29,669 nt of DNA, from positions 1 through 29,669 of IMG/VR virus record IMGVR_UViG_3300009008_000181. One strand, given 5' to 3'. The translations under genes were made by a program, and so were the position numbers. The notes under the pieces are model-generated. The model worked only from the letters and a program-made list of their open reading frames with translations. It searched no databases and was not told the origin of the DNA. Every line of letters begins with the position of its first letter. Within the stretch, counting starts at the first letter, position 1. Source of the DNA: a virus. This document shows, piece after piece, positions 1 to 7,200 of this stretch.

Positions 1-9
1 AACAGAAAC

Positions 10-39
10 AACCCCTCTTCCAACAGGAAAGGGGTTTTT
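10..39 (+). terminator. Rho-independent terminator of the upstream operon
   Basis: Positions 10-16 (AACCCCT) pair with 30-36 (AGGGGTT). An inner TCC/GGA pair at 19-21 and 26-28 closes an AACA loop, and a T-run follows. It ends the transcript of a gene lying before the window and sits just upstream of the candidate late promoter at 48-60, so a new transcription unit begins here. The structure is read directly from sequence; its activity is inferred. Confidence 0.8.
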
Positions 40-47
40 CTATTTCT

Positions 48-60
48 AAACTATTTATTA
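48..60 (+). promoter_or_regulatory. Candidate phage late promoter, AAACTATTTAWWA copy 1
   Basis: The 13-mer AAACTATTTATTA lies between a terminator (10-39) and the SD of the first gene (AAAGGAG, 69-75). The same element occurs at 4130-4142 upstream of the fibre gene and at 10238-10250 upstream of the sheath gene, each time in a non-coding gap before a structural gene. T4 late promoters are a single -10-like TATAAATA box read by gp55. This would be a diverged version with a leader of only about 15 bases here. Promoter function is inferred from position and recurrence. Confidence 0.45.
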
Positions 61-80
61 CATAAACGAAAGGAGTTACC

Positions 81-443
81 ATGGGTAAACGAAGAAAGCG
101 CCTTACAATGGCCAAATACGCAAAGAAGTATGCAAAAAAGAGGGCAGCAATAGGTTTCAGTCTCGGAAAGGTTCAAGAAACAGTAAAGGAAGCAGTATCA
201 GATGCAGTTGAGACTGTTCTGGAAGCAGCTGTCGATGTTGCAGAGAAGGTAGAAGAGGTTCTTGATCAGACTCAAGAGAAGATCAATGCTTTAAAATTCA
301 TAAATGAAGAGGAAACTGTTCAAGTCGAAGAGCCAAAGGTCGAAGAGCCAAAGCCTACAAAGAAAAAGACCGCGCCAACCAAAAAGAAAACTACTTCTAC
401 AACGCGCAGAAGACGAACCACAAAAACAAAAACAGACACCTAG
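81..443 (+). CDS. Small histone-like basic protein, unknown function
   Basis: The start is set by AAAGGAG at 69-75, six bases before ATG. The 120-residue product has three parts. A strongly basic head (residues 1-23) carries KRRKR and KKYAKKR. A central segment of about 45 residues rich in Ala, Val and Glu looks like an amphipathic helix or coiled coil. The Pro/Lys/Thr/Arg tail (from about residue 80) has a VEEPK repeat, KKK and RRRR runs and resembles histone H1 or other nucleic-acid-binding tails. There is no signal peptide or enzyme motif. As first gene of the neck unit it could be a virion DNA-associated protein or a minor head protein. I do not recognise the family, and a DNA-binding role is inferred from composition only. 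Confidence 0.75.
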   Translation: MGKRRKRLTMAKYAKKYAKKRAAIGFSLGKVQETVKEAVSDAVETVLEAAVDVAEKVEEVLDQTQEKINALKFINEEETVQVEEPKVEEPKPTKKKTAPTKKKTTSTTRRRRTTKTKTDT

Positions 444-452
444 GTGAAATGC

Positions 453-500
453 GGTCCCAAACAACTAGTTATATTGATAAACTATAACTTGTGAGGGACC
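453..500 (+). promoter_or_regulatory. Long hairpin sequestering the SD of the gp13-like gene
   Basis: GGTCCC at 453-458 pairs with GGGACC at 495-500, ACA at 461-463 with TGT at 490-492, and AGTTATA at 467-473 with TATAACT at 483-489, around a nine-base loop. The right base of the stem contains the only plausible SD (GAGGG, 493-497) for the ATG at 505. The folded RNA should therefore hide the ribosome site. It lacks a T-run, so it is not a simple terminator. Translational control, RNA processing or mRNA stabilisation are possible roles; all are inferred. Confidence 0.6.
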
Positions 501-504
501 ATGA

Positions 505-1764
505 ATGTCTTTGCCAACTTTAACACCATCCAGCACACTTTCTGCTGTGGTGCTTCCTATTACGGGTACAGCATCAAATGTAAACGCCGCTGTACCATAT
601 AAAATATACTCTGACCCACTGGCGCCTCTGTATTCTGAAGAATTCATGACAGGAGCAGTAGATCAGGTTTCTTATGTTTACAAAAAGCTCGGCGGTGATA
701 TACTTGACATTGAAATAACCGAAGGAAACGTTTATGCAGCGTACGAAGAATCAGTACTGGAGTATTCTTACCTGGTTAATGTACACCAGGCATCAAATGT
801 CCTATCATATACTCTTGGCAACACCACCGGTAGCTTTGATTCAAAGGGCAACATAGAGTCGGGTGATCTTTCGTCTTCACTTGGCGGCACTCACGTTGCC
901 TTGAAGTATCCTAAGTTTGATTATAGCTTGTCTAGAAAGGTCGGACAAGGCGCCGGCGCAGAAGTGGGTTTAAATGGTTCAGTTCAATTTTCAGCTTCAG
1001 TTAGTATAACGTCAAGCGTCCAAGATTACAATTTACAGACAATTATAGAGAACTCAGAACAATATTCAGGATCCGTTAATGGTAAGAAGATTCTTATAAA
1101 GAAAGTCTTCTATAAGACTCCGCATGCGATGTGGAGATTTTTTGGATATTACGGTGGTCTCAATGTTGTGGGCAATTTACATAATTATGGCCAGTTTTCA
1201 GACGACTCGACATTTCAATTGATACCGGCTTGGCACAACAAGGCTCAAGCCATGGCGTTTGAAGACGCGATATACACCAGGATGTCTCATTTTTCCTATG
1301 AGTTAAGGAATAACAACCTAAGATTACATCCGATACCCCATAAGGGCGGCCCAAGTAAAATGTGGGTAGAGTTTTCAATAGCCACAGACGCATGGGATAA
1401 CACAGATACGGAAACCGATGGTATTAACAACATGAATACTCTTCCAATAGGAAATCTGCCGTTTAACAACATAAATTCAATCGGCAAACAGTGGATCCGC
1501 CGCTTTGCCTTATCACTCTCTAAGGAGACTTTGGGACAAGTAAGGTCAAAGTTCGGCTCTGTACCTATTCCTGGCGACAATGTGTCTCTAAATGGGGCAG
1601 CGCTGCTCTCCGAAGCCAAAGCAGAGCAGGATAAGTTAAGAGAAGAGTTGAAGTCCACCTTGGCAGAGATGACATACGCTAAATTGATTGAGAAAGACGG
1701 AACTATATCAGACAATACAGAAAAGGTTTTAGATAAGGTACCTAACTTTATCTTTGTGGGGTAA
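505..1764 (+). CDS. Neck protein, gp13-like
   Basis: The 419-residue protein probably sits in the head-tail neck ring. The C-terminal third is the diagnostic part. Residues about 327-375 contain a QWIRRFALSLSKE..G..RSKF segment, then a P-I-P-G turn, SLNG and an acidic helix. This is the pattern I know from T4-like gp13 proteins (W-L-R-Y-A-x-A-L-x-K...LPGG-x-LNG). An earlier helical block at about 249-267 also fits. It is longer than T4 gp13 (309 aa); the surplus lies in a Gly/Ser-rich N-terminal half. The following genes are gp14- and gp15-like, so T4 synteny 13-14-15 is kept. The start ATG at 505 has GAGGG seven bases upstream, inside a hairpin. The family call rests on motif recall, not on alignment. 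Confidence 0.7.
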   Translation: MSLPTLTPSSTLSAVVLPITGTASNVNAAVPYKIYSDPLAPLYSEEFMTGAVDQVSYVYKKLGGDILDIEITEGNVYAAYEESVLEYSYLVNVHQASNVLSYTLGNTTGSFDSKGNIESGDLSSSLGGTHVALKYPKFDYSLSRKVGQGAGAEVGLNGSVQFSASVSITSSVQDYNLQTIIENSEQYSGSVNGKKILIKKVFYKTPHAMWRFFGYYGGLNVVGNLHNYGQFSDDSTFQLIPAWHNKAQAMAFEDAIYTRMSHFSYELRNNNLRLHPIPHKGGPSKMWVEFSIATDAWDNTDTETDGINNMNTLPIGNLPFNNINSIGKQWIRRFALSLSKETLGQVRSKFGSVPIPGDNVSLNGAALLSEAKAEQDKLREELKSTLAEMTYAKLIEKDGTISDNTEKVLDKVPNFIFVG

Positions 1765-1768
1765 TTAA

Positions 1769-2257
1769 ATGTCGGATGATAACAAATGGTCACAACCTGA
1801 TGCACCACCTCCACCTCTCTTTACAGGAAAGAAGGAAAAAGACTTCGTAAAACAAGTTAACGACGAAGTTATAGAAAGAGTCGTTGGTCAAACTATCGCT
1901 TATTATCCTATAAGTTTGGACCACACCAATTTTCACAACATCTATGGAGAAGCAATAGACAAAAACTTTCTAAACCCAGTTAGAGTATATGCTATGGTCA
2001 AATATGACTCGCAAAATACCACAACAACACCTCTCGGTGTTGACAGAATAGAGAAAATAACAGTTTTTTTCCACAAGAGAAGATTAACGGAAGATCAGGA
2101 CCTTTTTGTTAGAGAGGGTGACTTCATACAGTACGGTCAACATTTTTACGAGATCTTAAGTCTTGTCGAACCTAAGTGGCTTTACGGTCAAGTGGAATCA
2201 AAATTTGAAATCGGCGCTACATGCGTGAGAGCTAGAGAGGGATTATTTAATGTCTGA
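1769..2257 (+). CDS. Neck protein, gp14-like
   Basis: The 162-residue protein follows the gp13-like gene after four bases and overlaps the next gene by eight, so the three are translated as a block. Residues about 90-160 carry the run of features seen at the end of T4-like gp14 proteins: an I.V.F..RRL segment, then LFVREGDFIQYGQHFYEI (about 112-129), then a segment describing a plate or tube contact (EPKWLYGQVE.KFEI) and an acidic end. The Pro-rich head (residues 10-17) is probably flexible. It is shorter than T4 gp14 (256 aa). In T4, gp14 with gp13 forms the neck that joins the filled head to the tail. The role here follows from motif pattern and synteny. Confidence 0.6.
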   Translation: MSDDNKWSQPDAPPPPLFTGKKEKDFVKQVNDEVIERVVGQTIAYYPISLDHTNFHNIYGEAIDKNFLNPVRVYAMVKYDSQNTTTTPLGVDRIEKITVFFHKRRLTEDQDLFVREGDFIQYGQHFYEILSLVEPKWLYGQVESKFEIGATCVRAREGLFNV

Positions 2258-3503
2258 CGGAAAGGTACCAGTAGAGGGTTCTTTGGTAAGGAAATTACAC
2301 TTTGAGCCATCTACAATTGAAACAATTGACAGTTCTGTGTTAAAATACTTTGAAAGCCTGGACCTTTTTGCTGACACAAACGAAGGTTGGCGAAAGGTTC
2401 CTATTGTGTGGGGTACTGCAGAACGCTCTTACCAAGTAAAGAAGAATAAAGACATAAGAGACGCTCAGGGAATGCTTAAATTTCCGATCATCTCAATAAG
2501 AAGGACATCAGTGACTAAAGACATGGCCAGTAAGGGTGTATTTCAAGGGAACGTTCCAGGCCAACCAGACGAGCAAGGAGGCTCGTTACCGGTTTCTAGA
2601 GTAGTCTACCAGGAGAAAACCACAAAGTTCGCTTCAGCCGATGCTTTAAGGCTTCATGGACAAAGTAACTATCCTAGACCAAACCCAAAGATAGTGTATA
2701 GAACTATAGCCGCACCCATGCCGGTAAATGTTACTATAAATTATGAAATTACAATAAGAACAGAATATCAGCAACAAATGAACGATTTAATCTTGCCTTT
2801 TGTGACGATGCCTGGTACAATAAATTATATAAGGCTGTTTGAAGGTGAACATCGCTATGAAGGATTTATACAAGGAGAGTTCCAAAATGGAGATAACTTG
2901 TCAAACTTTTCATCAGAAGAAAGAAAGTTCGAAACCAAGATAACGCTAAAGGTGATTGGATATTTGGTAGGACAAGAAGACAATAGAGACAAACCTCATT
3001 ATTCCGTGAGGGAAAATGCAGTAGAAGTTAAGATCCCAAGAGAAAGGATATCTTTGAATGAAATTCCAGACCATGAATTCGGAGCTTATTATGGTTTAGC
3101 TGGAATCAAAGACCCTGTGATATTATCTGGCTTCCCGGCGCCGTTTATATTTTCTAACGTGCCAGCTGTTGGTAGCGGAGGGGGATCAACCGCAGCATCT
3201 TCAACGTCTGAATCTAGCGTTTCAAGTAATATTGTGACGGATGGTAACTTTTCTCAAGTTTTAGCAGATAATTTAGTAATTAGAGAAGTACTTAAAGCAG
3301 ACACGGATGGTGTCCCGAGTCCTGCAAATCAATTGACTATTACTGGAGCTACAGTTAGGGCAAACACAGAATCACTTTACGTGAACGGTGTCCTTCAGTC
3401 TGTAGGGGGAAGTAACGATTACACCATAAGTGGAAACGTAATAACATTAACTTATAATTTGGATGCAGATGATGCTGCATTCGTGACATACATAAAACAA
3501 TAA
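2250..3503 (+). CDS. Tail terminator/completion protein, gp15-like, with an extra C-terminal module
   Basis: The 417-residue product is likely the hexameric ring that caps tail tube and sheath before the head joins. Residues about 50-63 (VPIVWGTAER.YQV) and 164-184 (Y.I.IRTEYQQQMNDLILPF) match the pattern of gp15-type terminators: a VPI.YG strand early, then a strand and helix ending in Q..DLILPF. After about residue 305 a Gly/Ser-rich linker leads into a roughly 90-residue beta module. That module ends with a VNG.LQ...G..DYT...V.YIK pattern also seen at the C-terminus of the long fibre gene (4284-10160). T4 gp15 is 272 aa, so the module explains most of the extra length. SD GAGAGGGA overlaps the upstream gene. 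Confidence 0.6.
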   Translation: MSDGKVPVEGSLVRKLHFEPSTIETIDSSVLKYFESLDLFADTNEGWRKVPIVWGTAERSYQVKKNKDIRDAQGMLKFPIISIRRTSVTKDMASKGVFQGNVPGQPDEQGGSLPVSRVVYQEKTTKFASADALRLHGQSNYPRPNPKIVYRTIAAPMPVNVTINYEITIRTEYQQQMNDLILPFVTMPGTINYIRLFEGEHRYEGFIQGEFQNGDNLSNFSSEERKFETKITLKVIGYLVGQEDNRDKPHYSVRENAVEVKIPRERISLNEIPDHEFGAYYGLAGIKDPVILSGFPAPFIFSNVPAVGSGGGSTAASSTSESSVSSNIVTDGNFSQVLADNLVIREVLKADTDGVPSPANQLTITGATVRANTESLYVNGVLQSVGGSNDYTISGNVITLTYNLDADDAAFVTYIKQ

Positions 3504-3518
3504 AGAAAGGAAAAAAAC

Positions 3519-3845
3519 ATGTCAGAACAAGAAACACAAAATGAAGAAGTAACCCAAGAAGAAGAGTCACAACCGGTTGATATTGTGGAAGTTGAATGGG
3601 AAGAGGTAAAGCAAATCGTCGCAGCACGAGACCGACGAGTTGAAATAGATAATATTTTGGCCTCCATGATGCTTGAATATGAAAAAAAGAAGCAAAGTCT
3701 TCTCATAGAATCTCTACAAGTAGGAGACTACATGTATCAGCTAGGCCAAGAATTGAAAGATAAGAAAGCCATCAACGTAGAGGTTACATATCAGTTGACT
3801 TTGCCAAAAAATCCAGGAGAAAAAGCATACTTTGTCCGAAAGTAA
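3519..3845 (+). CDS. Small acidic coiled-coil protein, unknown function
   Basis: The 108-residue protein starts behind AAAGGA (3504-3509 region). The first 30 residues are a Glu/Gln-rich acidic head (E-T-Q-N-E-E repeats). Residues about 40-85 form a charged heptad-like helix (VAARDRRVEIDNILASMMLEYEKK), and a short beta-like tail follows. No cysteine, membrane segment or enzyme motif is present. It lies directly after the gp15-like gene in the same transcription direction and is probably a late protein, such as an assembly factor or minor virion component. I do not recognise the family. Confidence 0.7.
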   Translation: MSEQETQNEEVTQEEESQPVDIVEVEWEEVKQIVAARDRRVEIDNILASMMLEYEKKKQSLLIESLQVGDYMYQLGQELKDKKAINVEVTYQLTLPKNPGEKAYFVRK

Positions 3846-3876
3846 AATGATTATGTCTTGCGCGCCACTACTTAGT

Positions 3877-3914
3877 TATACATGAATGAATTAGGGAGCA
3901 ATAATACATGTATA
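3877..3914 (+). promoter_or_regulatory. Hairpin with the start codon of the DUF5659-like gene in its stem
   Basis: TATACATG at 3877-3884 is the exact reverse complement of CATGTATA at 3907-3914. The 22-base loop contains the SD (AGGGAG), and the ATG at 3908-3910 lies inside the right arm. It is AT-rich, so stability is modest. It resembles the start-site hairpin at 453-500 in placing initiation signals in structure. Confidence 0.4.
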
Positions 3915-4120
3915 CTACAAGCGACATAGGAATAGCAGCATATTTACAGTTGAAAAAGTTTAAACTATTAGAGTGCAAACGTTTGGAAACTGGAAAATTT
4001 CATTTTGCTTTTGAAGATCCCGCCGGCGAATGTGCCCCTGCAGCCTTAGAGTTTTTAGATTCAGATTTTTGCAAATTTGACAACAATGTTAGAAACTTAA
4101 AGAAAATTCTCTTCTCTTGA
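3908..4120 (+). CDS. DUF5659-like small protein
   Basis: The 70-residue protein begins YTTSDIGIAAYLQLKKFKL and continues with a strand (KFHFAFED), a helix with a LEFLDSDFCKFD segment and a final K-rich helix. This matches my memory of the DUF5659 family of small phage and bacterial proteins: a T-S-D-x-x-x-A-A-Y-L start, a central F.F.D strand and a Y/F-L-x-S-D turn. The function of that family is not known to me. SD AGGGAG is placed correctly, but the start codon lies in a predicted hairpin stem. It is last in the neck block before the 163-base leader. Confidence 0.65.
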   Translation: MYTTSDIGIAAYLQLKKFKLLECKRLETGKFHFAFEDPAGECAPAALEFLDSDFCKFDNNVRNLKKILFS

Positions 4121-4121
4121 A

Positions 4122-4143
4122 CTTATAAAAAACTATTTATAAG
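4122..4143 (+). repeat. Inverted repeat in the AT-rich leader before the fibre gene
   Basis: CTTATAAA at 4122-4129 and TTTATAAG at 4136-4143 are perfect inverted copies around AAACTA. The right arm overlaps the candidate late promoter at 4130-4142. No T-run follows, so it is not a convincing intrinsic terminator. The rest of the gap, 4144-4283, is very AT-rich with no ORF and no tRNA fold that I can see. Confidence 0.5.
4130..4142 (+). promoter_or_regulatory. Candidate phage late promoter, AAACTATTTAWWA copy 2
   Basis: AAACTATTTATAA lies just after the stop of the DUF5659-like gene and about 140 bases before the fibre ATG. The minus strand of this copy reads TATAAATA, the T4 late consensus. 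An antisense promoter is therefore formally possible, but no minus-strand gene is present to use it. Sense orientation is preferred because all three copies precede plus-strand structural genes. Confidence 0.4.
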
Positions 4144-4283
4144 CAGACGTTCGTTTTATCCCATAAATTCCTATCCAATCAAATTTATAACATTTAACAT
4201 TTTTTCCCATCCTATAAAATAATATCAATTTATATTCAATTATATTTTTTTATTGTCAAATTCATATATAGGAGGAAAAATAT

Positions 4284-7200
4284 ATGGCATATGAATTAGC
4301 AAATGCTATAGCTTCCGGATCAGCTGCACAAGACGTAGCGGGTTCTTCCAATGGTCAAGCTTCTGGTGGCCGTTTTAGTCCAAATGGTTCTAAAATAGCT
4401 GTTACCACTACTAGACAAGGCGGAGCCGGCTCCACAGATCAAGGTGTAGACTTTTACGTATCTTCAAGTGCAGACGGATGGCATCTTAATGCTTCGCTTG
4501 ATTCTGATAGCGGAAACGCGATTAGACAGATTGTTTGGTACGATACAGATACTGTTTTTGTAGTAGAAGGTAACACAACAGTAGTACAGTACAATTCAGG
4601 CTCCAGCGGAGGCTGGGCGCATCAGCGCCTGTCTGCGAATGTAGGCTTTACTGTAATGGACATAGTGTTTAACCCTAGTAAAACAAGAGCCCTTGTTTAT
4701 GGTGCAACAGCCAAGCTATACGCATATACTGTTTCGGATTCAGGCGCCTGGTCGCTTGAAAAGAATTTCAGTCAAGTCGGTCACAAACCGAATGCAAACA
4801 TCAATGATGTATCTTGGATAGATAATGATACATTTGTTGTAGGTGAACCAACAGCAAACACCAACAGAGGTGAGTTGCAGGTCTATCACTACAATGGAAG
4901 TTGGTCTAAGACCGAACAAGTAGCTGGTAGTGCTACAACTATAAATCACTACTATTTAGGTGATTCTGTTACTTGGCACGCTTCTAGTAGTACCATAATC
5001 GCTGGTGCAACAATCGGCGCCGGCGGATCGACTACCGAAGGTGGTTTATTAATGATACCATCCAGTAGTGGATATGGTTTCTTGCCGGCTTCAAACCCTG
5101 GCTGGCATGGATACCAAGTAAATACAGATTCACTTAGTACAAACAATAGTGGTCAACCAAGAAGAGCCTTGCCTTACGGCCTAGGCATAAGACAGGACCC
5201 TGAAAACGATAACGCGTTTTTAGGAGGATTCCAGTCTCAGACTGGTAGCCCTTTTGATGATGGTGTTATCTACACTTTAGAGTCTGGATCTTCAGAAGGT
5301 TGGAGAGTTACTCAGTTATACAACGATCACGCACATCACGTTGCAAGTGTTAATTTTAATATTGATCTTTATGATGGTACAGCTGTCACTAATAACAATA
5401 TTCTTTATAATGCAGATGCAACATTTAAGGTATGGGCAATCGCAGAGTATAATCCACCCGATAATACGGGCCCTTCAGTTTCATCGGTAGCTATTACTAG
5501 TGCAACCAATGCACAAAACAGCACACTTAATGAGGGTGATGTTGTTAGTGTTACAGTGACTATGGACGAAGCAACTGTTGTTAATACAACAGGTGGTACC
5601 CCATACATAACTTTGAGTGTTGGCGGAGTCAGCAGAAACGCTAGCTATGCTAGTGGTACTGGTACGACTGCACTTATATTTCAGTATACGATTGCAAGTA
5701 GTGAAACTACAGATTCTGATGGTATATCTATCGGATCCAACGCGATCGCACTAAATAGTGGAACCATGCAGGATGCTGCAGGTAACAACGCGACTATTAC
5801 ACATAGTGCAGTTTCGGCAAATTCATCTTTTAAGGTGGACACAACGAAACCAACAATTAGTTCACTTTCGGTAGCAGCTAATAACTCTACCGTAACTGTT
5901 ACTTTTGCAGAGGCTGTTTATGCAGGTTCTAACGGCACTGGTGATTTAGTTGCAGCAGATTTTACCTTGGGTTTATCCGGGGGTAATCAAGCTAATATTA
6001 GTTTGAACGCGACACCATCCGGTATTTCAAAAACCAGTCAGAGTATCTGGGTATTGACCCTTAATGGAACAGACCTAGACTCTATAGCGCTAGGAACAGA
6101 AACTTTATCAGTTGATGCAGCAAATAACACATCAATCTATGATTTAGCAGGTAACGCTCACACAGCCGCCGCGAGTACTGTATCTTTAAACAATACAGCA
6201 GCTATAGATGATGCAGTTACATCAACTATAGGCTCATCCGGAGGTACTGTTAAGGCAGGTAATACTACCGTATCACCAGATGTTACAGTTACTATCCCTT
6301 CCGACGCACTATCGGGCAATGTCTCTATAGGTGCTAGCGTTGCAACAGCTTTTGATCCAAAAACAGCTGGAGTCACGCAGGCTGGCGGCGCGGTGGGAGA
6401 ATCGCTATCAGCAGTCATTAGATTAACACCCCATGGTCAAGCATTTGACCAAGCAGTTACAGTTCAGTTTAAGTTAGAGGGTTCCGCTGCAGGATCTTGC
6501 CCAACAAATCTACAGATTTGGAAGAGAAATTCTGCAACTGGTGTTTGGTACCAGTTACCCGGTGATTTATGGAGTTGTTCAAGCGGAACAGTTTCAATAT
6601 CTACAACTAGTTTCAGCGATTTCGCTGCTTTAGGAGGTAATAACATGGCTAGAACAAAGATAAATAACGTACAGTTGGCGCGTTTAGCAGAGTCCAACAA
6701 GGTCTTGCCAGAGGCCATTAACATTACTGGCTCCGCGGAATCTTTAGTAACATCTGTTAATGATTCCGACGTATTCATTCTCCAGCAAGCTGGAGCGCTC
6801 GCAAAACACGTCTCAGGTTCAGTACTTAAAAGTTATTTTGCAGGTGGTGGTGTTGATGTAACTGCATCTGCGGTTAATGAAAATTACAGATTGACGTTTG
6901 TTGATCACCAAGATACGTCACAAATCGGCCTTGCGGTGGATAGTGACCTTCTTTATAATCCAAGTACCAATACTTTGACAGCGACGAAGCTTTCGTCCAC
7001 AAACGTTGACGGTATTCTTGGTGCAAATAGTGCTGCTGCAGCAACAGTGACTACATTATCTGCAACAGGTGATGTTGATCTTGGTAACGCAACATCCGAT
7101 ACCATCACAGCTACAGCTCGTTTTGATTCGGATCTTGTACCAAGCACAGACTCAGCAAGAGACCTGGGTACATCTGCACTTCAGTGGGCAGAGGCACACA

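Noticed and set aside
4132-4142. T4 late promoter TATAAATA on the minus strand
   Set aside because: No minus-strand gene is present, the other two copies of the element do not all keep TATAAATA on that strand, and plus-strand placement explains all three.
4122-4143. Intrinsic terminator after the DUF5659-like gene
   Set aside because: The stem is wholly A/T apart from its end pair and no T-run follows directly.
4144-4283. tRNA or small RNA in the AT-rich gap
   Set aside because: I see no cloverleaf, no CCA end and no conserved T-loop; the sequence is nearly all A/T without a stable fold.
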